64,000 bases of DNA, from the NCBI GenBank assembly GCA_963795485.1, contig CAWCIL010000008.1, positions 1,054,001 through 1,118,000 of the forward strand, in the 5' to 3' direction. Source of the DNA: AP-15 sp963795485 (lineage in GTDB: Bacteria; Pseudomonadota; Alphaproteobacteria; ATCC43930; CGMCC-115725). How positions within the stretch are numbered: position 1 is the stretch's first letter; each line of letters starts with the position of its first letter. The position numbers and the translations under genes were made by a program. The notes under the pieces were generated by a model, which did not search any database, was not told the DNA's origin, and was given only the letters and a program-made list of their open reading frames with translations. Of this stretch, positions 1 through 8,113 are shown piece by piece.

Positions 1-2
1 CC

Positions 3-1562
3 TCGGTCCAGGATCTCTTGCATGGGCATGTGCGCAGCTATGGCGAGATTGCCACCTTGCCGCAGCATGCCGCGATCCAGCTCAACGACACGCATCCGAG
101 CATTGCCGTCGCCGAACTGATGCGGGTGCTCGTCGATCTCTACCGCCTTCCGTGGGACGAGGCGTGGCGGATCACCCGGACGACCTGCTCCTACACCAAT
201 CATTCGCTGCTGCCCGAGGCGCTGGAAAGCTGGCCGGTGCGGCTGTTCGAAACGCTGCTGCCCCGCCATCTTGAAATCATCTACGCGCTCAATCGCGATC
301 ACCTCGAATGGGTGCAGCGGCGGGAGCCGGAGAATTCGGCTTGCGTCCCGAAAGTCTCGCTGATCGACGAAGTCGACGGCGGGCGGGTGCGCATGGGGCC
401 GCTGGCGTTTTTGGGCTCGCACCGGGTCAACGGCGTTTCGGTGCTGCACACCGAGCTGATGCGCACGACCGTGTTCAAGGAGTTTCATCGGCTTTATCCG
501 GACCGCATCGTCAACAAAACCAACGGCATCACCTTTCGTCGCTGGCTGCACCAGGCGAACCCGCGGCTGACGCAGCTGTTGTGCGAGGTCTGCGGCGGCG
601 CCGTCCTCGACGATCCGTCGCCACTTGTCCGCCTCGCGGGTCACGCCAGCGACCCGGCCCTGCAACAGCGCCTGGCGGCGGTCAAGCACGCCAACAAGCG
701 GGCGCTGGCGCGCCTCGTCCGCGACCGGCTCGGGCTGCGGCTCGATCCCGCGGCATTGTTCGACGTGCAGATCAAGCGCATCCACGAATACAAGCGGCAA
801 TTGCTGAACCTTTTGGAAACGATCGCCCGCTACCTGGCGATCCGGGCGGAGCCGGACCGCGACTGGGTCCCGCGGGTCAAGATCTTCGCCGGCAAGGCGG
901 CGCCCAGCTATGTACAGGCCAAGCTGATCATCAAGCTCGCCAATGATGTCGCGGAAGTGGTCAACAACGACCCGTTGGTCGGCGATCGGCTGAAGGTGGT
1001 TTTTATCGCCAATTACAACGTCAGTCTCGCCGAGGTGATCATCCCGGCGGCCGATCTGTCGGAGCAGATCTCGACCGCCGGGCTCGAGGCCTCCGGCACC
1101 GGCAACATGAAGCTGGCGCTGAACGGCGCATTGACGATCGGCACCCTCGACGGCGCCAACATCGAAATCCGCGACCGGGTGGGTGCCGACAACATCGTGA
1201 TCTTCGGCCTGCGCGCCGAAGAGGTGGCGGCGCGGTGCCGCGCCGGGCTCGATGCAACGGACGCGATCTCGGCGCTGCCTGAACTCGCCCAGGCCATCGG
1301 GGCGGTCGAGGCCGGGATGTTCTCGCCCGACGACCCGCGCCGTTTCGCGCGCCTGACCGACCGCCTGCGGCATGGCGACCGTTATATGGTTGCGGCCGAT
1401 TTCGCCGATTATTGCGCGGCCCAGCAGCGGATCGAGGCGCTGTGGCGCTCGTCCGGCGGCTGGGCCGAGGCCGCCATCGCCAACATCGCCGCAATGGCCT
1501 GGTTCTCCTCAGACCGCACGATCGGCGAATACGCCCGCGACATCTGGGGCGTCCCCGGCTAA
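3..1562 (+). CDS. glgP: Glycogen phosphorylase, C-terminal part (5' end outside window)
   Basis: Pyridoxal-phosphate enzyme that releases glucose-1-phosphate from glycogen in the cytoplasm. The reading frame is open from base 3, so the N-terminal third lies upstream; about 519 residues of a protein usually 800-830 long are present. The PLP-binding region reads EASGTGNMKLALNG, with the Schiff-base lysine codon at 1110-1112, and the GT-B C-terminal domain is complete. A TTG at 18 could be mistaken for a start, but the residues before it (SVQDLL) already match the family. The next gene begins 16 bases after the stop. Identification is firm. Confidence 0.95.
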   Translation, partial: SVQDLLHGHVRSYGEIATLPQHAAIQLNDTHPSIAVAELMRVLVDLYRLPWDEAWRITRTTCSYTNHSLLPEALESWPVRLFETLLPRHLEIIYALNRDHLEWVQRREPENSACVPKVSLIDEVDGGRVRMGPLAFLGSHRVNGVSVLHTELMRTTVFKEFHRLYPDRIVNKTNGITFRRWLHQANPRLTQLLCEVCGGAVLDDPSPLVRLAGHASDPALQQRLAAVKHANKRALARLVRDRLGLRLDPAALFDVQIKRIHEYKRQLLNLLETIARYLAIRAEPDRDWVPRVKIFAGKAAPSYVQAKLIIKLANDVAEVVNNDPLVGDRLKVVFIANYNVSLAEVIIPAADLSEQISTAGLEASGTGNMKLALNGALTIGTLDGANIEIRDRVGADNIVIFGLRAEEVAARCRAGLDATDAISALPELAQAIGAVEAGMFSPDDPRRFARLTDRLRHGDRYMVAADFADYCAAQQRIEALWRSSGGWAEAAIANIAAMAWFSSDRTIGEYARDIWGVPG

Positions 1563-1578
1563 GCCCGCGCAACCCGCC

Positions 1579-2811
1579 ATGCGATTGACCGATGAGGAGC
1601 AGGCGATGCTCGCCGGCGAGCTGGGCGAGCCGCGGCGCTGGGCATTGGCCCACCAGATCGCGGTCGGCGAGTTTTTCGACGCCGCCGATTTCGTCGGGGT
1701 GAGCCAGGCGCATATCATGGCCGACACCGAATCCCTGGGCGAGGCGGGGGTGCGGTTTCTCGAAGGCCTCGCCGGGGCGCCCGAACAACAGCGCCGGGTG
1801 CGGGTGCCGACGATCACCGACCCGCGCGGCATCGATTTCGCGGTCTATCGCCGGCTCGGGCAGAGCGAGTGGATGGCGGCTCTCGAACGGCGGGCGATCG
1901 CCGCCTTGCGCGCCTTTGGCGTGCTGATGACCGACACCTGCATCAATTACCAGACGATCATGGCGCCGGTCCGAGGCGACCATCTCGCCTATGGCGATAC
2001 CGGCGTCGTGATCTACTCGAACAGCGTGCTCGGCGCGCGCAGCAATTTCGAGGGCGGGCCGTCGGCATTGGCCGCGGCATTGACCGGCCGCACCCCGCGC
2101 TACGGCTATCACCTCGACGAATGCCGCCGCGGCACCAGGCGGTTTCGGCTGACGGCGGTGCCGCGCGACCTGAGCGAATGGGGCGCCATCGGCGGCATCG
2201 TCGGCGAGGCCTGCGGCTCGTACTGGCAGGTGCCGGTGGTCGAGGGCATCGCAGAGATCCCCGGCTCCGATGCCTTGAAGCATTTCGGCACGGCCTTGGC
2301 GAGCTTCGGCTCGGTCGCGTTGTTCCAAATGCCGGGGATCACCGCCGAGGAGGCCGCCTTCGCCGGCCCGCCGCCCGAGGCGGTCGCGATCGGCCATGCC
2401 GAGATCGACGCCTTCCTCGCCCGCTATGCCGGGTCCGGCGACAAGCTCGACGTCGTCGTGTTCGGCGCGCCGCAACTCTCGCTGTTCGAGATCGCGACGC
2501 TGGCCGACGCCTTGGACGGCCGCCGCATCCACCCCGACACCACGGTCCTGATCACCACCTCGCCGGAGATCAAGCACGCCGCCGACCGCATGGGCCTGAC
2601 CCGGCGGATCGAGACGGCCGGCGCCGTCATTGCCGAAGGCATCTGCTTTTACCAGAGCTATGCGCGCGAAATGGCCGAGGCCAACGGTTGGACCCGCCTG
2701 ATGACCAACTCGGCCAAGCTCGTCAACATCATCGGCGGCTATGGCTACCGGCCGAGCCTGGCGAGCCTCGAGCGCTGCGTCGCCTCGGCCATCGCCGGCC
2801 GGGTGCTGTGA
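1579..2811 (+). CDS. Aconitase X large subunit (DUF521/AcnX; cis-3-hydroxy-L-proline dehydratase-like)
   Basis: 410 residues. AcnX enzymes are iron-sulfur dehydratases related to aconitase. Characterised members dehydrate cis-3-hydroxy-L-proline in bacteria or phosphomevalonate in archaea. The sequence carries family blocks such as CINYQTIMAP, SNSVLGARSNFEGG and the C-terminal TNSAKLVNIIGGYGY. The frame is open further upstream, but the ATG at 1579 follows the glgP stop and matches the family N-terminus (LTDEEQAML). The stop overlaps the start of the small-subunit gene by one base (TGATG), so the two are probably translationally coupled. The substrate is inferred; no proline racemase or transporter is next to it. 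Confidence 0.88.
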   Translation: MRLTDEEQAMLAGELGEPRRWALAHQIAVGEFFDAADFVGVSQAHIMADTESLGEAGVRFLEGLAGAPEQQRRVRVPTITDPRGIDFAVYRRLGQSEWMAALERRAIAALRAFGVLMTDTCINYQTIMAPVRGDHLAYGDTGVVIYSNSVLGARSNFEGGPSALAAALTGRTPRYGYHLDECRRGTRRFRLTAVPRDLSEWGAIGGIVGEACGSYWQVPVVEGIAEIPGSDALKHFGTALASFGSVALFQMPGITAEEAAFAGPPPEAVAIGHAEIDAFLARYAGSGDKLDVVVFGAPQLSLFEIATLADALDGRRIHPDTTVLITTSPEIKHAADRMGLTRRIETAGAVIAEGICFYQSYAREMAEANGWTRLMTNSAKLVNIIGGYGYRPSLASLERCVASAIAGRVL

Positions 2812-3227
2812 TGCCGATCCTGCTGCGTTGCCACCAGGGCGTCGGCCCCGCGGTCGTCGGCACCGCACTCGTCGCCGCCGACAATTTCAGCGCCCGCTAC
2901 GATCTCGACCGGATCAAGGGCGTGTTCTCGCGACCGACCCACAAGCTCGCCGGCGAGAGCTATGTCGATCGCATTCTGGTGCTCGACAACGCCAAGGGCG
3001 GGGTCGCCACCGCCTGGATGCTGCATGAGATGACGGCGCGCGCGATCGTGCCGCGAGGATTGATCTTCAACCGGGTCAACCCGATCCTGGCGCAGGGTGC
3101 CGCCTTCGCCAGTGTCGCCCTGGTCGACCGCTTCGACGGCAACGTGACCCAGCTTTTCCGCACCGGCGACGAATTGCGCCTCGACCCCGCCGCCGGTGTC
3201 GTCGAGATCCTGAACCGGGATCCGTGA
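2811..3227 (+). CDS. Aconitase X small (swivel) subunit, DUF126
   Basis: 138 residues matching the DUF126 swivel domain, which closes over the active site of the AcnX large subunit. Family blocks are visible: DNFSARYDLD, the NAKGGVATAW stretch and GLIFNRVNPI. In many organisms the two parts are fused; here they are separate genes sharing one base. The following methyltransferase gene starts two bases after this stop, so the three probably form one transcript. Confidence 0.88.
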   Translation: MPILLRCHQGVGPAVVGTALVAADNFSARYDLDRIKGVFSRPTHKLAGESYVDRILVLDNAKGGVATAWMLHEMTARAIVPRGLIFNRVNPILAQGAAFASVALVDRFDGNVTQLFRTGDELRLDPAAGVVEILNRDP

Positions 3228-3228
3228 A

Positions 3229-4056
3229 ATGGCCGAAGCGAACGACCGCTCCTTTCGGGTTAATCTCGCGCGCTGGGAGGATCTCGTCCCGATCCATCTT
3301 CGCTCGCCCGACTATCGCGTCGCTGCGTTCAAAGCCGGCGAGGATCACCTTCATCCGATCGAGGCGGCCGAGATCGGGGCCATCGCGGGCAAGCGGCTGA
3401 TCCATTTGCAATGCCATTTCGGGCTCGACACCTTGTGTCTGGCGCGGCGCGGCGCCGTGGTCACCGGCCTCGACTTCTCACCTTCCGCGATCGCCGCCGC
3501 CCGCTCGCTCGCCGCCGAGACCGGCATCCCGGCTCGCTTTATCCGCGGCAATGTCTATGACGCGCCAAGCTTGATCGGCGAGCGTTTCGATGTCGTCTAT
3601 GTCAGCTGGGGCGCAATCAACTGGCTGCCCGACATTGGAAGATGGGCGAAGATCGTCTCTGAGCTCCTCGAAGAGGGAGGCTTTCTCTATTTGCTCGAAG
3701 GCCACCCGGTTGCCATGGCCCTGACCCAGCAGGCACCAGACTCGCTGATCCTGCCGACCTATGACTATTTCCAAAAACATAGTCCCCTGATCAATTTTGC
3801 GGCAACAAGCTATACTAGCGATCCGGACCCGGTTACCCATGCCGAGATGCACGAGTGGGTCCATCCACTGGGCGCTGTGGTCACGGCGCTGGTCCAGGCG
3901 GGTCTGATGCTCGATTGGCTTCGCGAGTACGACCGGGTGGCGTGGCAGATGTTCCCCTGCCTCGAGGAGGGGGCGGATCACATGTGGCGGATACCGGCCG
4001 GACGACCCTCGCTGCCGCTGGCCTATTCGGTCCGAGCACGCAAGCGCGCCTGGTGA
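3229..4056 (+). CDS. Class I SAM-dependent methyltransferase
   Basis: 275 residues with a Rossmann-type SAM-binding fold. Motif I is HLQCHFGLDTL at roughly residues 58-68, followed by the acidic end of strand 2 (VTGLDFS) and the motif II region FDVVYVSWGAINWL. The first glycine of the usual GxGxG is replaced (CHFGLDT), as is common in this subgroup. It directly follows the AcnX pair with no room for a separate promoter. The methyl acceptor cannot be told from sequence; a small metabolite linked to the AcnX pathway is a guess. Confidence 0.8.
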   Translation: MAEANDRSFRVNLARWEDLVPIHLRSPDYRVAAFKAGEDHLHPIEAAEIGAIAGKRLIHLQCHFGLDTLCLARRGAVVTGLDFSPSAIAAARSLAAETGIPARFIRGNVYDAPSLIGERFDVVYVSWGAINWLPDIGRWAKIVSELLEEGGFLYLLEGHPVAMALTQQAPDSLILPTYDYFQKHSPLINFAATSYTSDPDPVTHAEMHEWVHPLGAVVTALVQAGLMLDWLREYDRVAWQMFPCLEEGADHMWRIPAGRPSLPLAYSVRARKRAW

Positions 4057-4116
4057 GGCTTTCGACCCATGCTTTGCGAGAGGCCGCGGCGCGGGCTTGT
4101 TCCGGGTAGGTAGCGA

Positions 4117-5109
4117 ATGAAATTCGCGGTGCTGCAGTTCTTCAGCTGGCCGGAGCGGCGGGTCGATCTGGCGACGGTCTATGCCAGGGCACTCGACCGG
4201 ATCGAGATCATGGACCGCAACGCCTACGACGCGGTGTGGCTCGCCGAGCACCATTTTTCGAGCTTCAGCGTGTGCCCGTCGGTGCACATGGTCGGCATGC
4301 TGGCCGCCGCCCGCACCCGCCGGCTGCGCATCGGCACCGCGGTGTCGTTGGCGCCCTTTTACCATCCGCTGCGGCTGGCCGAGGAGGTGGCGCTCTTGGA
4401 CCTGTTGTCCGCCGGGCGGGTCAATTGGGGCGCCGGGCGCGGCTTTGCCCGGGTCGAGTTCGAAGCCTTCGGCGTGCCGCCCGAGGAGAGCACGGCGCGG
4501 TTCCGCGAGACCGTCGAGATCGTGCTCAAGGCCTGGACCGAGGAGCGGCTGAGCTTCGCCGGCGAGCATTTCCGCTTTGAGGGCATCGAGGTATTGCCGA
4601 AGCCGGCGCAGCGCCCGCACCCGCCGGTGTGGATGGCGGCGAGTTCCGAGGGAGCCATCGAATGGGCCGCCGGCCGCGGCTTCTCGATCCTGATGGACCC
4701 GCATTCCTCCGCCGCGGAGATCGGCCGCAAACGGCGGCTTTACGCCGGGCATCTGACCGCGGCGGGTTTTTCCGAGACCGGTCGCGACATTCCGGTGGCC
4801 CGGCTCGTGGCGCTCGCCGGCGATGCGCGGGCGGCGGCCGAGGTCGCGCGCAGCGGCGCCCAATGGATCGTCAATTCCTATCTCGGCGCGCAGCACCGCC
4901 CGGTGATGCAGTCGAACTTCACCCCCGAGGGGGTCGACCCGGTCGAGCGCTATCTCGACCAGGTGATCCTCTACGGCACGCCCGAGGCGGTGACCGAGCA
5001 GATTCTCCGCCTGCGCGAGGAGATCGGCCTCGACTACCTGCTGTGCGCCCCGCTCAGCCACGAGACCTTCATGCTGCTGACCGAAAAGGTGCTGCCCCGC
5101 CTCGCGTGA
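4117..5109 (+). CDS. LLM-class flavin-dependent oxidoreductase (bacterial luciferase-like)
   Basis: 330 residues with a TIM-barrel luciferase-like monooxygenase fold that uses FMNH2 or F420. Typical features are WLAEHHF near residue 43, the block TRRLRIGTAVSLAPFYHPLR, and GRVNWGAGRGF. The start is supported by GGGTAGG upstream. It may be the last gene of the AcnX operon, 60 bases after the methyltransferase. The substrate is unknown. It is not closely similar to the second LLM protein at 30745-31569. Confidence 0.85.
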   Translation: MKFAVLQFFSWPERRVDLATVYARALDRIEIMDRNAYDAVWLAEHHFSSFSVCPSVHMVGMLAAARTRRLRIGTAVSLAPFYHPLRLAEEVALLDLLSAGRVNWGAGRGFARVEFEAFGVPPEESTARFRETVEIVLKAWTEERLSFAGEHFRFEGIEVLPKPAQRPHPPVWMAASSEGAIEWAAGRGFSILMDPHSSAAEIGRKRRLYAGHLTAAGFSETGRDIPVARLVALAGDARAAAEVARSGAQWIVNSYLGAQHRPVMQSNFTPEGVDPVERYLDQVILYGTPEAVTEQILRLREEIGLDYLLCAPLSHETFMLLTEKVLPRLA

Positions 5110-5113
5110 TCAG

Positions 5114-5872
5114 TCACCCGAGCTCGATATGATTGAGCGAGACGGCGAGACCGCTGTCGCCCGGGCTGGCGCCGGCGAGACGGATGTGAGGCAGCGGGGC
5201 GAGTTCGGCCAGCCGCCAGCGGGTCGGGATGCTCAACCTCTCGGGGATCGAGGTGCTGCCGCGATCCGGGTCGACCGCGAACCGCTGGGGCTCGATGCGC
5301 AGCCCATGCCCGGTCGCCTTCAGGATCGCCTCCTTCAACGTCCAGATCCGGAAAAACATCTCGCTGCGTTGCTCCGGGGCAAGCTGATCCAGCAGCCGGC
5401 GTTCTGCCGGCGCGTACCAGCGCGCGGCCATCTCGGCGATGTCGATCGGCCGCCGCAGATCCTCGGCGTCGATCCCGACCGGCGCCCCCTGGAGGATCGC
5501 GCAGGCGGCGAACCCGCGCGTGTGAGTGAGGTTGAACGACGGCGCCGACCCGCCATGCCGCGGCGGCATCAGCTCGGGGCGGCCGTGCCGGCTGCGCACC
5601 AATCGCGGCTCTTCACCGCCGAGCGCTTCCCGCAACACCCGGCGCAGCATCGCGTGCGCCGCGACGTAGGTCGCCCGGTCGCGATCGAACGCGAATGCCC
5701 CCGCCTGGGACTTCTCGTCGCCCGACAATTCCGCCGTCAGCCGCCGCACCGCGGCATGATCGAGAGCGTCGGCCGCGGTCCAGTAGACGCTGACGAGGGC
5801 CGTCCCGTCGCGAGCCGCGGGATCATCGGTTGAAGCCGGGACGCCTCTGTGCTGGGATGGGGGCACCGACAT
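5114..5872 (-). CDS. 4'-phosphopantetheinyl transferase, Sfp/Gsp type
   Basis: 252 residues from the ATG at 5872. It moves the phosphopantetheine arm of CoA onto a serine of carrier proteins in fatty-acid, polyketide or non-ribosomal peptide synthesis. The magnesium-binding motifs are plain: FNLTHTRG followed by VGIDAED, then FRIWTLKEAILKATGHGL. The frame is open up to 5989, but those extra codons run into the divergent peroxiredoxin gene, so 5872 (or the ATG at 5890) is the likely start. No carrier-protein or synthetase gene lies in the window. It converges with the LLM gene, leaving four bases between stops. Confidence 0.88.
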   Translation of the reverse strand: MSVPPSQHRGVPASTDDPAARDGTALVSVYWTAADALDHAAVRRLTAELSGDEKSQAGAFAFDRDRATYVAAHAMLRRVLREALGGEEPRLVRSRHGRPELMPPRHGGSAPSFNLTHTRGFAACAILQGAPVGIDAEDLRRPIDIAEMAARWYAPAERRLLDQLAPEQRSEMFFRIWTLKEAILKATGHGLRIEPQRFAVDPDRGSTSIPERLSIPTRWRLAELAPLPHIRLAGASPGDSGLAVSLNHIELG

Positions 5873-5888
5873 TCGGGAGGGCGTATCC

Positions 5889-6371
5889 ATGACCATCAAG
5901 GTTGGCGACAAGGTGCCGTCGGCGACATTGCGCACAGTGGGGCCGGACGGCGTCCAGGCAATCTCCACCGAAGAGTTTTTCCGCGGCAAGAAGGTGGCGC
6001 TGTTCGGCGTTCCCGGCGCTTTTACCCGAACCTGCTCCCAACGGCATCTGCCGAGCTACGTGACCAATGCCGACGCGCTCAAGGCCAAGGGCGTCGGCAC
6101 GATCGCCTGCATCGCGGTCAACGACCAGTTTGTCATGGAGGCTTGGGGCAAGGAGCACGGCGCCGCCGGCAAGGTCGTGATGCTCGGCGACGGCAGCGGC
6201 GATTTCGCCAAGGCGATCGGGCTCGAGCTCGACCGCGTCAAGGAAGGCATGGGCATGCGCACCCAGCGCTATTCGATGCTGGTCGATGACGGGGTGGTCA
6301 CGGCGCTCAACGTCGAGCAGCCCGGCCAATTCGACGTCTCCAGCGCCGAGTCGATGCTGAAGGCGCTCTGA
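5889..6371 (+). CDS. Peroxiredoxin, Prx5/redoxin type
   Basis: 160 residues. It reduces hydrogen peroxide and organic peroxides through a peroxidatic cysteine, here Cys49 in VPGAFTRTCSQRH; the family normally reads PGAFTPTCS, so one residue differs. The tail of the motif (HLPSYV) and the resolving region fit the glutaredoxin-dependent Prx5 group. The ribosome-binding site GGGAGGG sits at 5875-5881. The gene is divergent from the phosphopantetheinyl transferase, with only 16 bases between the chosen starts, so the promoters must overlap the two 5' ends. Confidence 0.9.
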   Translation: MTIKVGDKVPSATLRTVGPDGVQAISTEEFFRGKKVALFGVPGAFTRTCSQRHLPSYVTNADALKAKGVGTIACIAVNDQFVMEAWGKEHGAAGKVVMLGDGSGDFAKAIGLELDRVKEGMGMRTQRYSMLVDDGVVTALNVEQPGQFDVSSAESMLKAL

Positions 6372-6379
6372 CCCGAAGG

Positions 6380-6490
6380 ATGGTCCGCGGCTGGCTGGCG
6401 GCTGCGATCGCGCTGGCGCTGGTCGCTTGCCTGCCGGCCGCGCGGGCGCAGTCGACGGTGCCGCGGCTGCAATTGCCGCCGTCGATCTGA
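6380..6490 (+). CDS. Very small secreted ORF or truncated lipoprotein remnant
   Basis: 36 residues, too short for normal ORF calling. The first 24 residues form a convincing signal peptide: MVRGW, a hydrophobic core LAAAIALALVACL, and an AxA cleavage site before QSTVP. The start lies 8 bases after the peroxiredoxin stop, with GAAGG immediately upstream. After the stop a different frame continues for about 20 plausible residues (AVDLTKPADNDPER), so this may be the start of a frameshifted secreted protein rather than a complete micropeptide. Function unknown. Confidence 0.35.
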   Translation: MVRGWLAAAIALALVACLPAARAQSTVPRLQLPPSI

Positions 6491-6656
6491 CGAAGCCGGC
6501 CGACAACGATCCGGAGCGCGCCGCCATACCCGATCGGCCCTGACCCGACGGCTGCGCGCCGGCTTGGCCGTGCCGGCTGCGGCTGTTTGGCAGGATCGAC
6601 AGAAACAGCGGCATCGGGCTCAAAGGCACCACGCCGTCCTGGTGACCTGCTCGGCA

Positions 6657-6779
6657 CTCACCGCGGCGCAGCAGACAGAGGCCACCCGCCGCCGTGCGGA
6701 GGGCGCTACGCTCGATGAACTCGCCCGCAGCTACAACGTCGGCATATCGACCATTTGCCGCGCGACGCGGGCCGTATGA
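6657..6779 (+). pseudogene. Serine-recombinase (resolvase/invertase) C-terminal relic
   Basis: About 40 residues (LTAAQQTEA, then the helix-turn-helix EGATLDELARSYNVGISTICR) match the DNA-binding tail of resolvase/invertase-type serine recombinases. The catalytic domain with its serine is absent and the upstream frame is unrelated. This is a leftover of a mobile element at the edge of an accessory island. It is probably not functional. Confidence 0.55.
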
Positions 6780-6893
6780 TCGAGCACCACGACGGCAAGC
6801 GCGTTCATCGATTGGTTGGGGTAGGCGGTCTGGCCGACGCGGTGCAGTCTTTCTTTTCATTCGTCATCAACCTTCTGGGACTAGCATCGCGCG

Positions 6894-7205
6894 ATGGCTG
6901 ACGGAGGAAACTACCTAAGTCGTCATTGGCGCGGTCAATTATCATTGCCGGTTTCCTTCTGGGTAAATTACATTATCTTAAGTGGTATATTTTTTGCCAG
7001 CGGCAATATGCTGGCGTTGACCGGAGCTGATGACCGGGTGGGAATACCATTTCTGATGATCTGGCTACCTATCATTATTTGGCAGTGTGTCGGTACTTGG
7101 AGAAGCGCTGGTAGCCGCGGCAGCTTTTGGGGAATAGCAGTCAAGGGCTGCGTCGCTATTGGCATCCTGGAAACGCTTGTTGGTTACGCCATCCTCATCA
7201 CCTAA
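6894..7205 (+). CDS. Small multi-pass membrane protein of unknown function
   Basis: 103 residues with three likely membrane segments, at about 21-40, 51-67 and 80-101. The N-terminus (NYLSRHWRGQLSLPVSFWVN) has the look of a conserved bacterial family of unknown role that I recognise only by pattern. Base composition is clearly more AT-rich than the flanking genes, as is the next gene, pointing to acquisition by transfer. There is no strong ribosome-binding site. No function is proposed. Confidence 0.65.
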   Translation: MADGGNYLSRHWRGQLSLPVSFWVNYIILSGIFFASGNMLALTGADDRVGIPFLMIWLPIIIWQCVGTWRSAGSRGSFWGIAVKGCVAIGILETLVGYAILIT

Positions 7206-7274
7206 GATACCGACGGCGTTGCCTTTGGATGATCTTGATTGGGGACTTGTTCTCACGCTCCGAGGGGAGACAAT

Positions 7275-8113
7275 ATGTTCAATCTGCTAATTGGGGGTTC
7301 GTGGGAAGCCGGTCGCCAGACTATGCTGACTGACCGATTGTTCGAATACACCGACGACGACATAATCACCCAGTTCAAAGACAATGAAAAAGTTCTTCTT
7401 GATAAGCTGGGAATTTTCCCTGTCTCTTCATGGCAGAAGGGGTGGACAATCAGCTAGCCCGCGCCGGAGCTATTACCAGACCACGTATTGTCGGACGCGA
7501 GATATCATTTGATTGTACCCTTGAACCTGACATCCCGCCCCTGTTGAACAGCACCATAGCGGTAAGAGCGACGGAGTTTGGCATTTACCACGATTTTGAG
7601 TTCTCGCGCACGCATTGGGCTGTGAAGGACGTTGATCTCTACCGCGTGCTGCTCCGCAACTTCCAGCCGCGCCGCCAACGGCCGAGAGTGTTCATGATCC
7701 CCGAACATGAAAAGATAGAGCCAGTGCTAGCCTCGGCCATGATGCCGTTCAATGCAGAGTTTGCTGCCGTCTACGAAAGCCTCAAGGAGACGGCCGGGAA
7801 AGTTGGCCTTCGGTGCCGCCGCGCCGATGATATCTGGGAAACTCCAGCCATCATTCAAGATGTCGTGTCGCTGATCGACAGATCGCGCGTCGTCATCTGC
7901 GATTGCACAGGCAGAAATCCCAACGTGTTCTATGAAATCGGCATTGCTCACACTTTGGGGCGCGAAGTCATTTTGATCGCGCAGGCCGACGCCGACATCC
8001 CTTTTGACCTTCGCCACCTTCGCTATGTGCGGTATCTAAACAACACCGAGGGCCGGAAGGTGCTTTGCGCCGCTCTGGAAAAGAGACTTACTACCTTGCT
8101 TGCGAATCCTTAG
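7275..8113 (+). pseudogene. Nucleoside 2-deoxyribosyltransferase/TIR-like nucleotide-binding protein, frameshifted
   Basis: Two overlapping frames form one protein of about 280 residues. The first starts at ATG 7275 after a strong GAGGGGAGA and runs to about 7440. The second continues to 8113. The C-terminal domain shows the nucleoside-deoxyribosyltransferase/TIR-like pattern: VVICDCTGRNPNVFYEIGIA, then DIPFDLRHLRYV. The N-terminal part ends in a block with THWAVKDVDL that I have seen upstream of such domains. The frames join by a -1 shift at a run of four G (7438-7441), so one base is missing. It may be a sequencing error, real inactivation or slippage. Similar domains occur in NAD/nucleotide-depleting defence proteins; that role is inference. 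AT-rich relative to the core genome. Confidence 0.65.

Noticed and set aside
1039..2868. 609-residue open frame on the minus strand across glgP and AcnX
   Set aside because: It lies opposite well-conserved genes, is Arg/Pro/Ala-rich, and has no family similarity; a GC-rich shadow frame.
3478..5061. 527-residue open frame opposite the methyltransferase and LLM genes
   Set aside because: Same reason: antisense shadow of two real genes with biased composition.
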